Shown: one piece after another, positions 22,139 to 31,494 of the stretch
Layout of the letters: each line of letters begins with the position of its first letter
Numbering within the stretch: position 1 is the first letter of the stretch
NCBI GenBank assembly: GCA_964455485.1
Contig: CAYVXT010000003.1
Location: 1-41,298, forward strand
DNA: 41,298 bases
DNA from: CAYVXT01 sp964455485
Lineage (GTDB): Bacteria; Patescibacteriota; Minisyncoccia; Phycocordibacterales; WO2-35-19
Direction: 5' to 3'
The notes under the pieces: model-generated
The model's input: only the letters and a program-made list of their open reading frames with translations
Told to the model about the DNA's origin: nothing
The model's database searches: none
Position numbers and translations under genes: made by a program

Positions 22139-24388
22139 TTAATTAGTTTTCTTTTTCCATCCACCTCTTCTGCCAACTTTTTTAGGTTCCTTAAGTATTT
22201 CCAAAGCTCGAGGAAGTTCTATTTTATAAACATCGTCACCATCGGCTGCTTTGAGAGAACGAAAATCTTTTTGGTGCACGATATAAGGCCCAAAGCGCCC
22301 AATGTTTGCGCTTATCATTTCGCCAGTGTCGGGGTGTACTCCGAGCTCTCTTGGTAAACTCAAATATTTGAGAGCATCTGCCACTGTCACTTCGTTTGGA
22401 TTTTTATCTTTTGGTATGCTTGCCCTCCTCGGCTTCACCTTCCTCACTCTTTTTGGTTTTTTCCCATCTTTTATTTCATTTGTGCTTTGCGCTTTTTCAC
22501 TTTCTACCTCTTCAAGTTCTACATATGGCCCAAACCTTCCGTCTTTGACGAAAATCTTTTTGCCGCTTTCAGGGTCGACTCCTATTGCTTCTGCCTCTTT
22601 TATTTCGCTTCCGTCCATGTTGCGCATTCCTTTGCATTCAGGAAATGTTTCGCAACTCAAAAACTTGCCGCCACGCCCTAGCTTTACTATCATGCTAGCT
22701 CCACAAATAGGGCATTTGAGTTTAGGGTCAGCGTCGCCGAGGGTAGTGAGTTTTGCTGTTTTTTCTTTTTCCTTTACATCTTTTATAAATGGTTTATAAA
22801 ATTCTCGCAAAGTTGGTTCGTACTCTCTCTTGCCCTCTGCAATTTGGTCAAGCTCATCTTCCATTTCTGCAGTGAAAGTGTCGCTAATATAATTTTCAAA
22901 ATTGTTTTCCAAAAATGTGGAAACTACATCGCCTGTATCGGTAGGTTTGAGTGTGCGACCATCTTTTTCAACATAACCCCTTTCTACAATAGTGTTTATG
23001 ATTGAAGCGTAAGTTGAAGGGCGACCTATGCCTCTTTTTTCAAGTTCTTTTATGAGCCCCGCTTCGCTATATCTGTTTGGGGGTTCTGTTTGCTTCTCCT
23101 CATTTTTCAAATCAAGTAAAGACAATGGGTCATTTGCCTTAACTTTTGGTAGTAATAAGTCCTCACCTTTTGCTTGAGGGTCTGCGAGGAGCCAGCCATC
23201 ACTCATCACACGCGAGCCGTTGGCGGCAAAGTTTGGGATTTTTTCATCACTGACTCCGGTTGTTATTTTCGTACGCATCATCAAAGCGTCCTTCATTTGG
23301 CTTGCCACTGATCTCTGCCAAATAAGTTTGTACAATCTTTTTTGGTCCTCTGTATGACCAACATTTTCCTTATCAAAATGTGTAGGGCGGATAGCTTCGT
23401 GCGCCTCTTGTGCGTTTTTTGATTTATTTTTGTAAACTCTTGATTGATGTAATTCAGAGCCAAATTTTTTATCAATCACTCCTTTTATTTGTGAGAGAGC
23501 CACAGCAGCCATGTTTAGGCTATCTGTACGCATATAAGTTATGTGTCCCGACTCGTACAACTTTTGAGCTGTCATCATGGTGCGCTTCGGTGAAAAACCT
23601 AGGCGAGTCGAAGCTGCTTGTTGCAAAGTGGAAGTAGTAAAAGGTGGGCGAGGAGCTCTTTTTGCTTCGCTTTCAACTACATCTTTTACTTTCCAATCAC
23701 TACTCTTTACTGCGTTGTAAATTTTTTCTGCCTCTTCTTTTGTTTTTGGTTCTACTTCGCAAAAAGCTGTAAATTTTTCTTTTGAATTAGTTTCAAGATT
23801 GGCACTCAATACAAAAAATGCTTCAGGAATAAAAGCGCGTATTTCTCTTTCGCGTTCCATCAAAATACGCAAAGCAGGGGACTGGACACGTCCCGCTGAA
23901 AGTCCATATCGTACTTTTTTCCAAATAAGTCCTGAAAGATCATAACCCACAAGCCTATCCAAAACCCTTCTTGCTTCCTGAGCTCTTCTCAAATTTTGAT
24001 CAATGTGGCGGGTATGCTCAAGCGCCTCTTCTATAGCTTCTTTGGTAATTTCGTGATAAGTCGCTCTTTTAATGTCCTTTGCGGACATGTCTTTTTTGAG
24101 TATTTCTGCTAAGTGCCATGCAATAGCCTCTCCTTCACGGTCGGGGTCAGTGGCGAGTATTACTTCGCTCGCTTTTTTGGCTAATCTTCTTATATCTTCA
24201 ACGACTCTTTCCTTTCCTTTTGAAATTTCATAATGAGGAATGAAGCCACCCTCAATATCAATAGCTTTTTTGTTTGATTTTGGTAAATCGCGGATATGTC
24301 CAACAGAAGCAACGACTTCATATTCGTCACCCAAATATTTTCCTATTGTTTTTGCCTTTGCTGGCGATTCTACGATTAGTAATTTCAT
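22139..24388 (-). CDS. topA: DNA topoisomerase I
   Basis: TopA is a type IA enzyme that relaxes negative supercoils by cutting one strand. The 749-residue protein has an N-terminal Toprim domain (LLIVESPAKAKTIGKYLG, ATDPDREGEAIAWHL) and the active-site Tyr in ITYMRTDS near residue 300. Cap and gate segments follow (GRPSTYASIINTIVERGYV). One C4 zinc ribbon (CPICGASM...CETFPEC) comes next, then two C-terminal repeats around GRFGPYVE and GRFGPYIV and a basic tail. It is full length for the family. rel lies 50 bases downstream on the same strand. Confidence 0.95.
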   Translation of the reverse strand: MKLLIVESPAKAKTIGKYLGDEYEVVASVGHIRDLPKSNKKAIDIEGGFIPHYEISKGKERVVEDIRRLAKKASEVILATDPDREGEAIAWHLAEILKKDMSAKDIKRATYHEITKEAIEEALEHTRHIDQNLRRAQEARRVLDRLVGYDLSGLIWKKVRYGLSAGRVQSPALRILMEREREIRAFIPEAFFVLSANLETNSKEKFTAFCEVEPKTKEEAEKIYNAVKSSDWKVKDVVESEAKRAPRPPFTTSTLQQAASTRLGFSPKRTMMTAQKLYESGHITYMRTDSLNMAAVALSQIKGVIDKKFGSELHQSRVYKNKSKNAQEAHEAIRPTHFDKENVGHTEDQKRLYKLIWQRSVASQMKDALMMRTKITTGVSDEKIPNFAANGSRVMSDGWLLADPQAKGEDLLLPKVKANDPLSLLDLKNEEKQTEPPNRYSEAGLIKELEKRGIGRPSTYASIINTIVERGYVEKDGRTLKPTDTGDVVSTFLENNFENYISDTFTAEMEDELDQIAEGKREYEPTLREFYKPFIKDVKEKEKTAKLTTLGDADPKLKCPICGASMIVKLGRGGKFLSCETFPECKGMRNMDGSEIKEAEAIGVDPESGKKIFVKDGRFGPYVELEEVESEKAQSTNEIKDGKKPKRVRKVKPRRASIPKDKNPNEVTVADALKYLSLPRELGVHPDTGEMISANIGRFGPYIVHQKDFRSLKAADGDDVYKIELPRALEILKEPKKVGRRGGWKKKTN

Positions 24389-24464
24389 AATGCGACACTA
24401 ATCCACGAATTCACACGAATGACACGAATGGTGGGATTAGAATTATGATAAGAATAAAAGATAA

Positions 24465-24534
24465 GTGAATAAAAAGCAAAAAACCTCTCCCGGACTTCCC
24501 ACCAGGCACAACACGAGCGGGAAGTCCGGGAGAG
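24465..24534 (-). terminator. Terminator of dprA
   Basis: On the reverse strand, a 16-bp perfect stem (CTCTCCCGGACTTCCC and its complement) with an 18-base loop is followed by GGTTTTTTGC TTTTT. It starts 1-2 bases after the dprA stop codon. Confidence 0.85.
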
Positions 24535-24535
24535 A

Positions 24536-25426
24536 TTATGAAAGCCTGATTTGGCCGAGGGTTTCCTTGATGAGGCCTTTGAGTTCGAGAAGGGAGAGGA
24601 GGGTTTGAGTCTCGCCAACACCTATTTTGTGAATGCTGTTCATGTGGCGTAAAATTTCATCACGCTCTAAAGGCTCGTTTAGCATTTCTATAATTAACAT
24701 TTCTCTTTCTGAGCAATCAAAATATTTTGCTTCGTCCCGCGAAGCCCCGTCTAAAACGGTAGAATGGGATTCCAAATGCAGTGCTTCCAAAATATCATCA
24801 GCACTCCTTACAGGAGTTGCCCCTAGCTTGATTAGCATGTGTGGTCCAGAGCTTGTGGAATTAAAAATACTTCCTGGAAGTGCTAGCACATCTCTATTAT
24901 ATTCAGTTGCAAGCCGGGCTGTGATGAGTGTTCCGGACTTTTTCTCAGCTTCTATTATAAGAGTAGCGTGCGACATACCCGCCATTATGCGGTTTCGTTG
25001 AGGGAAACTATAATGAGTAGCTTTAAACTCAGGTTTGAACTCATTCATGAGAGTGTTGCCACTTTGTACTATTTCTTCCGCAAGTCTTACATGAGATTGG
25101 GGGTGCAAAACATCTTTTAAAAGTCCTGATCCAGGTACGGCAATAGTAGGTAGACCATATTTAAGTGCCGCTCGGTGAGCGATCGAGTCAATACCAAGGG
25201 CAAGACCGGAAACGATGGTAATAGGGTAGCCACGCAAATTTTCAATAAATGTTTCCACCGCCTCTTTGCCATAGTTTGTATTTTTGCGAGCACCAACTAC
25301 ACAAAGAAGCTTGTTTTTCCAGTCTGGTATTTTACCTGCATAAAAAAGCTCTTTTGGGAGTTGTGGAATCTCTTCTAGTAGTGGAGGCCAGTCTTTTCGG
25401 TCTAGAATGTTGATTGAATATGACAT
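24536..25426 (-). CDS. dprA: DNA processing protein DprA (Smf)
   Basis: DprA loads RecA on incoming single-stranded DNA during natural transformation. The 296-residue protein shows the Rossmann-like core: VVGARKNTNYGKEAVETFIE, then TIVSGLALGIDSIAHRAAL, IAVPGSGL, YPQ-like HPQSHVRLAEEI, FPQRNRIMAGMS and SGTLITARLATEYNRDVLALPG. A C-terminal winged-helix-like region follows (ERDEILRHM...LLSLLELKGLI). The ATG at 25424-25426 (MSYSINILDRKDW) is chosen; codons further upstream lie in repeat-rich spacer. It implies DNA uptake, which fits an organism that acquires gene cassettes. Confidence 0.93.
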   Translation of the reverse strand: MSYSINILDRKDWPPLLEEIPQLPKELFYAGKIPDWKNKLLCVVGARKNTNYGKEAVETFIENLRGYPITIVSGLALGIDSIAHRAALKYGLPTIAVPGSGLLKDVLHPQSHVRLAEEIVQSGNTLMNEFKPEFKATHYSFPQRNRIMAGMSHATLIIEAEKKSGTLITARLATEYNRDVLALPGSIFNSTSSGPHMLIKLGATPVRSADDILEALHLESHSTVLDGASRDEAKYFDCSEREMLIIEMLNEPLERDEILRHMNSIHKIGVGETQTLLSLLELKGLIKETLGQIRLS

Positions 25427-25468
25427 TTTAATCGTGAATTCACTTTTATTGTAGCATTTGGTATGATT

Positions 25469-25547
25469 AGTTTGAAAGTAAAAAAGCGCAAAACGCAAGT
25501 TCCAAAACATCCTACTTTTCAACTTTTTACTTTCTAACTTTCAAACT
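25469..25547. repeat. Long inverted repeat before serS
   Basis: AGTTTGAAAGT (25469) and ACTTTCAAACT (ending 25547) pair, with extra AAAAAAG/CTTTTT pairing inside and a second nested ACTTTC copy. It lies between divergent dprA and serS and may contain promoters or act as a spacer repeat. Confidence 0.55.
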
Positions 25548-25552
25548 TATTT

Positions 25553-26821
25553 ATGCTTGATATAAAATTCATAAGAGAAAATGCAGAGCTGGTACAAGAG
25601 GGAGCGAAAAAGAAACGCATTGATTTTGATGTAAAAAAGTTAATTGAAGTAGATGACAAAAGAAAAACAATTTCATTAGAGCTTGAAGGTAAAAGAGCAA
25701 GGCAAAACGAGGTAAGCACAAAAATGCCATCAGCTACTCCAGAGGAGAGGGAGAGTTTGATTAAGGAAATGCAACCTATCAAGGAAGACGTCCAGAAGCT
25801 TGAGAGTGATTTGAAGGAAGTGATGATCGAATGGCAAAAACTCATGGTATCTGTACCAAATATTCCTGATATGTCAGTACCTGAAGGTGAGACTGATGCT
25901 CAAAATCAAGAGGTTAAACAATGGGGCGACAAACCAAAATTTGATTTTGAACCAAAGAGTCATATAGAACTAATGCAAAATTTGGACATGGTTGATTTGG
26001 AAAGAGGGACTAAGGTTTCTGGCTTCAGAGGTTATTTTTTGAAAAACGATGGAGCATTACTTGCATATGCAATATGGCAAGCGGCCCAAAAACATTTTCT
26101 TTCAAAATCTTTTATTCCAATGATAGTTCCATCTTTGGTAAATAGGGAGACTTTGCTTGGTACAGGGTATTTGCCTCAAGGCGAGGATGATTTATACAAA
26201 ACACAAGATGGTGATTATTTGGCTGGTACTGCAGAGGTGGCAACAATGGCATATCACTCTGGTGAAGTATTAGATAAAAAAGATCTTCCCAAAAAGTTTC
26301 TGTCTTTTTCCCCATGTTTTCGTCGCGAAGCGGGAAGTCATGGTAAAGATGTGAAGGGGCTTATTCGTGTGCACGAGTTTTATAAACTGGAACAAGTGGT
26401 GCTCTGTGAGGCAAGTCACGAAGAGTCGGTAAAATATCACGAGGAAGTCAATAGAAATACTGAGGAGTTTATTGAGAGCTTGGAAATTCCATACCATACA
26501 GTTATAAATTGCGGAGGAGACCTTGGTTTAGGTCAAGTTAAAAAATACGACATCGAGCTTTGGGTACCGGGAGAAAATACATATAGGGAAATCAGTTCTG
26601 CATCATACTTCCATGACTTCCAAGCAAGAAGGTTAAATATTAAATACAGAGATGCTGATGGAAAGCTTAAATATGTACATTCATTAAATAGTACTGCTAT
26701 ACCAACTCCAAGAATTTTGGTGTCTCTAGTTGAAAACTATCAGCAAAAAGATGGATCAATCTTGGTCCCAGAAATCCTTAGGCCTTACATGGGTGGCAGA
26801 GAAAAGATTTCTCCACAATAA
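25553..26821 (+). CDS. serS: Seryl-tRNA synthetase
   Basis: This class II synthetase charges tRNA-Ser. The 422-residue protein has the N-terminal coiled-coil arm (MLDIKFIRENAELVQEGAKK to about residue 100), motif 2 (FSPCFRREAGSHGKDVKGLIRVHEF) and motif 3 near TAIPTPRILVSLVENYQ. The Ser-AMP site segments TAEVATMAYHS and REISSASYFHDFQARR are also present. The length is typical. The leader is a long inverted repeat and no SD is obvious. ftsQ follows 29 bases later with its own -10 box. Confidence 0.96.
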   Translation: MLDIKFIRENAELVQEGAKKKRIDFDVKKLIEVDDKRKTISLELEGKRARQNEVSTKMPSATPEERESLIKEMQPIKEDVQKLESDLKEVMIEWQKLMVSVPNIPDMSVPEGETDAQNQEVKQWGDKPKFDFEPKSHIELMQNLDMVDLERGTKVSGFRGYFLKNDGALLAYAIWQAAQKHFLSKSFIPMIVPSLVNRETLLGTGYLPQGEDDLYKTQDGDYLAGTAEVATMAYHSGEVLDKKDLPKKFLSFSPCFRREAGSHGKDVKGLIRVHEFYKLEQVVLCEASHEESVKYHEEVNRNTEEFIESLEIPYHTVINCGGDLGLGQVKKYDIELWVPGENTYREISSASYFHDFQARRLNIKYRDADGKLKYVHSLNSTAIPTPRILVSLVENYQQKDGSILVPEILRPYMGGREKISPQ

Positions 26822-26838
26822 ATTCCTAAAAATAAGGA

Positions 26839-26844
26839 TATAAT
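26839..26844 (+). promoter_or_regulatory. -10 box of ftsQ
   Basis: TATAAT ends exactly 6 bases before the ftsQ ATG with no SD, consistent with a leaderless transcript starting at or next to the A of ATG. Confidence 0.55.
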
Positions 26845-26850
26845 AGATAT

Positions 26851-27660
26851 ATGTACGTCAGAAAAAAGTACAATCCTTCTTCACGCATAAAAAGGAGGGG
26901 TGAAATTAGAAAGCAGGTGGCTTTTGGTATGAAAATTATTTTGCCCATCATACTCATCATGGTTGGGGTGTTAGTAATGCGTTCAAGTTTTATGCAGATA
27001 AAAAATATTGAAGTTGTAGGGTCTGTACAGACTGAAGATGTAAAACAAATTGCGGCTGCGACACTCTCGGGTAATAAAATGCTGTTATTTCCAAAAACCA
27101 ATACTTTGCTCATAAGTAAAAACAATTTGAAGGAGAAAATTTTGAAGACATTTCCAAAAATTGAAGATGCAAGCATTTCATATGATTTAGGGGGTGTATT
27201 AAAAATCGATGTGACTGAAAGAGTGGGCGAAATGCTATGGTGCAGTGATGTTGAATGTTATCTTATGTCGAATGCTGGTTTGGTTTTCGCAAAAGCTTCT
27301 CCTGATGATATGATAGGAAAAATAAGATTTGAAGGAAGCATTATGGGAGATCCAATTTTACAGGAGTTTGCAAGCGGTGGTAGCATGCAAAATTATCTAG
27401 ATGTTATTTCAACTATCAACGCTTCTTCTATTCAAGTTGAGAAAGTTATAGAAGAGCTTCCAAATAAGGCAAATATAATCACATCATCAGGTACAATAAT
27501 ATTAAATCCTGAAGAAAATATGAGTGATGCAGCAAAAAATGCCATTCTTTTAATTTCTGAAATCAAAGCAAAGGACCCGGCTACAAAATTGGAATATGTT
27601 GATGCGAGATATGGAAAGAAAATGTTTTATAAAATCGAAGGAAAGTCTGAAAAGAGTTAA
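26851..27660 (+). CDS. ftsQ: Cell division protein FtsQ/DivIB
   Basis: FtsQ is a bitopic membrane protein that scaffolds FtsB/FtsL at the septum. The 269-residue protein has a basic cytoplasmic start (MYVRKKYNPSSRIKRRGEIR), one helix (about 27-47, MKIILPIILIMVGVLVM), a POTRA-like domain (IKNIEVVGSVQTEDVKQIAA...KTFPKIEDASISYDLGGVLKIDVTER) and the beta domain. This layout and ERVGEMLW-type strands are diagnostic of the family. Two membrane-associated genes follow closely. Confidence 0.88.
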   Translation: MYVRKKYNPSSRIKRRGEIRKQVAFGMKIILPIILIMVGVLVMRSSFMQIKNIEVVGSVQTEDVKQIAAATLSGNKMLLFPKTNTLLISKNNLKEKILKTFPKIEDASISYDLGGVLKIDVTERVGEMLWCSDVECYLMSNAGLVFAKASPDDMIGKIRFEGSIMGDPILQEFASGGSMQNYLDVISTINASSIQVEKVIEELPNKANIITSSGTIILNPEENMSDAAKNAILLISEIKAKDPATKLEYVDARYGKKMFYKIEGKSEKS

Positions 27661-27681
27661 AACTTTGGTACAATATATATC

Positions 27682-28071
27682 ATGACTGACTACGAAGCAA
27701 AGCCAGAAATCTTCATGTATGTGAAGTGGCATTATGGAAAAGGGTTAGGTGAAATTTTTGGTACAGTAGGTAACCTGCTGTGGTTTATCTTACATTTTTT
27801 TTCATTTTCCTTAGCTTGGCGAACATTGTTTGATCCGTGGGATATTGGTAAAGCGTTGCGAGAAAGTGGTGATGATGTGGGTATGCACTCTGTACCGCGA
27901 ATGATGCTCAGGATATTTGGATTTGCAAGCAAGATTTTCGTAATATTTGTAGGAATTGCTTCATACATTTTAGTTTTAGTAGTATCTTCCTTGTTCGTAC
28001 TTATTTGGATTCTGGCCCCAGCAGTACTTCTCGGTTCGATTGTGCTTGCAATAACATTTTTAAATTTGTGA
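27682..28071 (+). CDS. Small membrane protein of unknown function
   Basis: The 129-residue protein begins with a soluble segment (MTDYEAKPEIFMYVKWHYGK). A hydrophobic stretch (about 26-48), a polar loop (DPWDIGKALRESGDD) and a second pair of helices (about 78-125) follow. No family function is recognised. TACAAT lies 7 bases before the ATG. The next gene starts 1 base after its stop, so the two are translationally coupled and probably form a membrane complex. Confidence 0.75.
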   Translation: MTDYEAKPEIFMYVKWHYGKGLGEIFGTVGNLLWFILHFFSFSLAWRTLFDPWDIGKALRESGDDVGMHSVPRMMLRIFGFASKIFVIFVGIASYILVLVVSSLFVLIWILAPAVLLGSIVLAITFLNL

Positions 28072-28072
28072 T

Positions 28073-29539
28073 ATGACATTTAAAGGTTTATTAAAAAAAT
28101 CAAAACCACATTTCGATAGTATAACGATTGATCGTTATTTTGGTAAAAAAGTAAGGACGGTTTTCCGTTTTATATTTTCCGGCGCAGCAATTATTGGATT
28201 AGCATTTTCTTTTGGTACATTCTCTTTTGTAATGAGTAAAGCAGACAGTTTGTTTTTTGTTTCTGTATTCATGCTTTTGTGTTTAATTTTTTTGGAAGTG
28301 TTTTACAATTCGATGCGACACGAGGGTTTGGCTTCTAGGGTTGTTGAAAGTATTTCTGATAACTCAAATTCTATTGATTTTGCATTATCAGAACTTTTGT
28401 ACGGTACAGATGATATCGATCTGTCTCGAGCCTTTTTTGACACAAAAATTGGTATTAAAGTGATGGAGCGCTGCGCCATATCTTTAAAAGACCTTGAAGA
28501 ATTTATACAAGGTGATCGAACTCCAGTAATAGGTTCGTCTCTTCGTTTTGAAAATGATAACGTTCGTTTCGTTCAATATGTTTTAGCTATCTATGATATT
28601 GATAAGTCATTACAAGACTTTTTGCAGTCTCGTTTTTGCACTAGGTCTGATTTTGCCGGAGCGGCACTGTGGGTGCAAGAAGAAATTGAATCGAAATTAC
28701 GAAAAGAAAGAATCTGGTCGAGGGAAAACTTGGGCACCTTTCCATCCATTGGTTCAAGTTGGAAATTCGGTACCACATTTCTTATGCCTGATTATTGTAA
28801 ATATTTTGAGTTGAGTAAAACCACGTATGATAGTGGTTATCGAAGTAGGGAAGCCCTCCAGCTCGAAAGTGCGTTCCAGGGTTTAAAGTCCAATGTTCTA
28901 ATTGTTTCAGAATCAGAAGTTGCTAACGAAATTGTTGGTAAGGTTTCTCAAATGATAGAGCTTGGAACAGCTTTGCCATCACTTGAACACAAATCAATAC
29001 TTTATTATGACTGGAAAAAAATGTTGGGCGATATCTTTGATGGGCCGCGTATAGTAGATAGTATAAAAAGCACCTTTGAGAAAGCTCAGATTGGTAGGAA
29101 TTCTATAATTTTTATTCCTGAATTATTACATTTTGTTATTGAGACTAAAACTAAAAATGTAAGTCTTTTAGAAATATTGAGGCCATACTTTGCTTCCAAT
29201 GATATTCAAATAGTTGCTACTAGCGATCCTATTGATGCCAAATTTTTTGCTTCAGCTCCAGAATTTGAAGATTACTTTGAAAAAATTTCTCCTTCGGGGG
29301 GTATAATTGCTTTACTCCCCGAAACTCAGAGGACGCTTATAAATATTGAAGATAAATACAATATAATATTTTCATATAGTGCGGTTATTGCGGTTCTCAA
29401 CCATGCCTCTAGGTTTGAGGAATTTAAAAATATCGTTCCTGTAGATCAAATTGAAAAACTAGCAATAATCGGCAGAACAAAAGGTCTAGCTTTTATCAGC
29501 GAAAAAGAAGTTAACGAATTTTTTTCTGCATCTGTTTAG
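28073..29539 (+). CDS. Membrane-anchored Clp-like pseudo-ATPase
   Basis: The 488-residue protein has two membrane helices (about 28-52 and 58-76). A Clp-N-like helical region follows (LSRAFFDTKIGIKVMERCAI), then a linker and a domain that tracks the ClpC D1 order. The Walker A position reads LIVSESEVANEIVGKV instead of GxxGxGKT. The Walker B position reads SIIFIPELLHFV instead of ILFIDEIH. Then come LLEILRPYFASNDIQIVATS (for LKPxLARGExxxIGATT) and a C-terminal small-domain-like part. ATP binding therefore looks lost. It is coupled to the upstream membrane gene and may dock the intact ClpB/C. Fold assignment is inference by pattern. Confidence 0.65.
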   Translation: MTFKGLLKKSKPHFDSITIDRYFGKKVRTVFRFIFSGAAIIGLAFSFGTFSFVMSKADSLFFVSVFMLLCLIFLEVFYNSMRHEGLASRVVESISDNSNSIDFALSELLYGTDDIDLSRAFFDTKIGIKVMERCAISLKDLEEFIQGDRTPVIGSSLRFENDNVRFVQYVLAIYDIDKSLQDFLQSRFCTRSDFAGAALWVQEEIESKLRKERIWSRENLGTFPSIGSSWKFGTTFLMPDYCKYFELSKTTYDSGYRSREALQLESAFQGLKSNVLIVSESEVANEIVGKVSQMIELGTALPSLEHKSILYYDWKKMLGDIFDGPRIVDSIKSTFEKAQIGRNSIIFIPELLHFVIETKTKNVSLLEILRPYFASNDIQIVATSDPIDAKFFASAPEFEDYFEKISPSGGIIALLPETQRTLINIEDKYNIIFSYSAVIAVLNHASRFEEFKNIVPVDQIEKLAIIGRTKGLAFISEKEVNEFFSASV

Positions 29540-29900
29540 ACTCAGTAAGAGAATTTAATATACCTAAAAGTTGGCTAACTGAAAATGGTTTTGCTATAAA
29601 CGCATCCGCTCCTGATTTTTTTGCTATGTCTTCTAGGCGGTTTTTAGCGGAAACCAAAATGACAGGAACATTTTTTGTTTTTGGATTCTTTTTTATTTTT
29701 TGAGTTACTGCTGAGCCGTCTATCCCCGGCATCCATAAATCCATTATTACTGCGTACGGGTGCAACTTTAAAATTTGTGATACTGCATGTTTGCCATTAT
29801 ATTGAAGGCAAGCTTCAAAACCGTTTTTTTGCAAAATTAAACCTAGCATTTCGCATATTTCAGTATCGTCTTCTATTATCAAAACTTTTTTCTTGTGCAT
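29511..29900 (-). CDS. Single-domain response regulator (CheY-like)
   Basis: The 129-residue receiver domain has the acidic pocket IIEDDTE, phospho-acceptor Asp in AVIMDLWMPGIDG, Ser/Thr in VILVSAK and the conserved Lys in FIAKPFSV. There is no output domain, so it signals by protein contact. It lies 5 bases downstream of the histidine kinase on the same strand, so the two form a pair. Its 3' end overlaps the convergent pseudo-Clp gene by 29 bases. Confidence 0.92.
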   Translation of the reverse strand: MHKKKVLIIEDDTEICEMLGLILQKNGFEACLQYNGKHAVSQILKLHPYAVIMDLWMPGIDGSAVTQKIKKNPKTKNVPVILVSAKNRLEDIAKKSGADAFIAKPFSVSQLLGILNSLTESKQMQKKIR

Positions 29901-29905
29901 ATAAT

Positions 29906-31450
29906 TTATTTTTCATCTTCATCTAGATGTTTATAGTATGGAATAGTGAAGTAAAAAATTGCTCCCCTGGCTTTTGGCTTGTTCCGAAAGCTCACAATCC
30001 CTCCATGGTGTTTTACAATTGCACTTGCAATATAGAGTCCAAGTCCAAGACCGGGCAAATTTTCTTTCGTTATATTTTTACTTTGGAAAAATCTTTTGAA
30101 TATTTTTGATTGATCTTTGATTGAAATACCGTAACCATGATCTTCAACCTCAACCACTGCCACCCCATCCTTTTCAGTAACACACACATTTATCTTTGAT
30201 CCGACGGGGGAGTATTTGGAGGCGTTACTTACAAGATTTGAGAGTACTCGTTCAATTCGCTCACAGTCACCCCGTACCAAAAATTTTCCGTATGCTTTAA
30301 AGGATATAGGGTTAGAAGGGATTGCAACCCGAAGATTTTCGATGGCATGGCCGATTGATTCAGACAACTCAAAATTTTCGTTTTCAAAGCGCATTTTACC
30401 TGTTTCGATGCGAGACACATCGAGCAAATCATTAACCAGTCGAGTCAGCTTTTCAGTTTGAGAACTTATTTTACCAAGATATTTTTTTGAAGTTTCACTA
30501 TCGTTTTTAATTTCATGCTCTAGCATTTCTGTATAGCCCTTGATAGTCGTTACTGGTGTCTTCAGTTCGTGGCTTGCAATATTGAAGAATTCATCCTTTT
30601 GCTTCATTATTTTCTGTAATTCTCTTTCTGCCTTTTTATGTTCAGTAAGGTCATGCACTGTGCAAATTAGCTTATATTTTTTATCGAGAGATTCAGTTAA
30701 CTGCAAAAGCAATTCCACGGGAATGGTATTACCGTTCTTTATTTGTAGGAGCGTTTCGATAGATAATAACTCTATTCTTTTAAACATAAGTGGTAGTAAC
30801 TTTCGTTTAAAATCATATTTGTCAGATTTAGGTTGTAAATTGAATAAGTTTTTTTTAAGAAATTCTTTAGAAGTAAACCCAAATTTTCGTTGAGCTCCGT
30901 TATTTGCATATTCTATAGCTAAACTTGATGGGTGGAGAATAAAAACCGGATCAAGGCTCTTGTCCATACGGTTTTTGAAATTTCTTAAATCAAAATATAA
31001 TTCATGTATTGTAAGAACCTGTGCTGCTGCGTTGCTTAGCGCAATACTCAACTCTCTTTCATCAGGATTCAATTTCCTTTTACTTTTGTAGCATAAAACA
31101 ATATTTCCGTACTGTTGTTTTTTGTAAAATATTGGAACTATAAAGAAACATTTCATGTACTTCAATAAATACTCAGGAGGATTACTTACAAAATATGGAG
31201 TCTTTCTAGTTGAAGCTTTGTAATTAAAACCATGTTTCCTGGGAAGATCAGGATTGTAAGGAGTTTTTGGACTTTTGTATATCAATCTGTAGGAATTATG
31301 CCCTCTTAATTTCCAAAACATAAATCCAAAATCTGCATCAAATATATCTAAAGCAGTTTTTGTAAACTTTTTTACAATACCAATACGATCCACCTCATCT
31401 AAGCAGTCTAAAGTAGTTTTGTTTAATTTTTGTAATGTTTCGTTTAACAT
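29906..31450 (-). CDS. Soluble sensor histidine kinase (GAF-like, PAS, HisKA, HATPase)
   Basis: The 514-residue kinase has a GAF-like N-terminal region (about 1-145), a PAS domain (about 160-275, FILHPSSLAIEYANNGAQRK), and the HisKA helix pair with phospho-accepting His in FFNIASHELKTPVTTIKGY. The HATPase domain has N-box NLVSNASKYSP, EVEDHGYGI and the LPGLGLGLYIA lid. No membrane helix is present, so it senses a cytoplasmic cue. It forms an operon with the receiver protein downstream. Confidence 0.93.
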   Translation of the reverse strand: MLNETLQKLNKTTLDCLDEVDRIGIVKKFTKTALDIFDADFGFMFWKLRGHNSYRLIYKSPKTPYNPDLPRKHGFNYKASTRKTPYFVSNPPEYLLKYMKCFFIVPIFYKKQQYGNIVLCYKSKRKLNPDERELSIALSNAAAQVLTIHELYFDLRNFKNRMDKSLDPVFILHPSSLAIEYANNGAQRKFGFTSKEFLKKNLFNLQPKSDKYDFKRKLLPLMFKRIELLSIETLLQIKNGNTIPVELLLQLTESLDKKYKLICTVHDLTEHKKAERELQKIMKQKDEFFNIASHELKTPVTTIKGYTEMLEHEIKNDSETSKKYLGKISSQTEKLTRLVNDLLDVSRIETGKMRFENENFELSESIGHAIENLRVAIPSNPISFKAYGKFLVRGDCERIERVLSNLVSNASKYSPVGSKINVCVTEKDGVAVVEVEDHGYGISIKDQSKIFKRFFQSKNITKENLPGLGLGLYIASAIVKHHGGIVSFRNKPKARGAIFYFTIPYYKHLDEDEK

Positions 31451-31464
31451 TTTTAATTAAATAA

Positions 31465-31488
31465 GGGAGGCACGCTTCCGAGCCCCCC
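31465..31488 (-). terminator. Hairpin after the methyltransferase-like gene
   Basis: On the reverse strand GGGGGGC...GCCTCCC with one mismatch is followed by TTATTTAATT. Confidence 0.5.
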
Positions 31489-31494
31489 AAATGA

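Noticed and set aside
24385..24480. Short ACACGAAT tandem motif upstream of topA
   Set aside because: Three imperfect copies within about 25 bases; too short to support a CRISPR, iteron or origin call.
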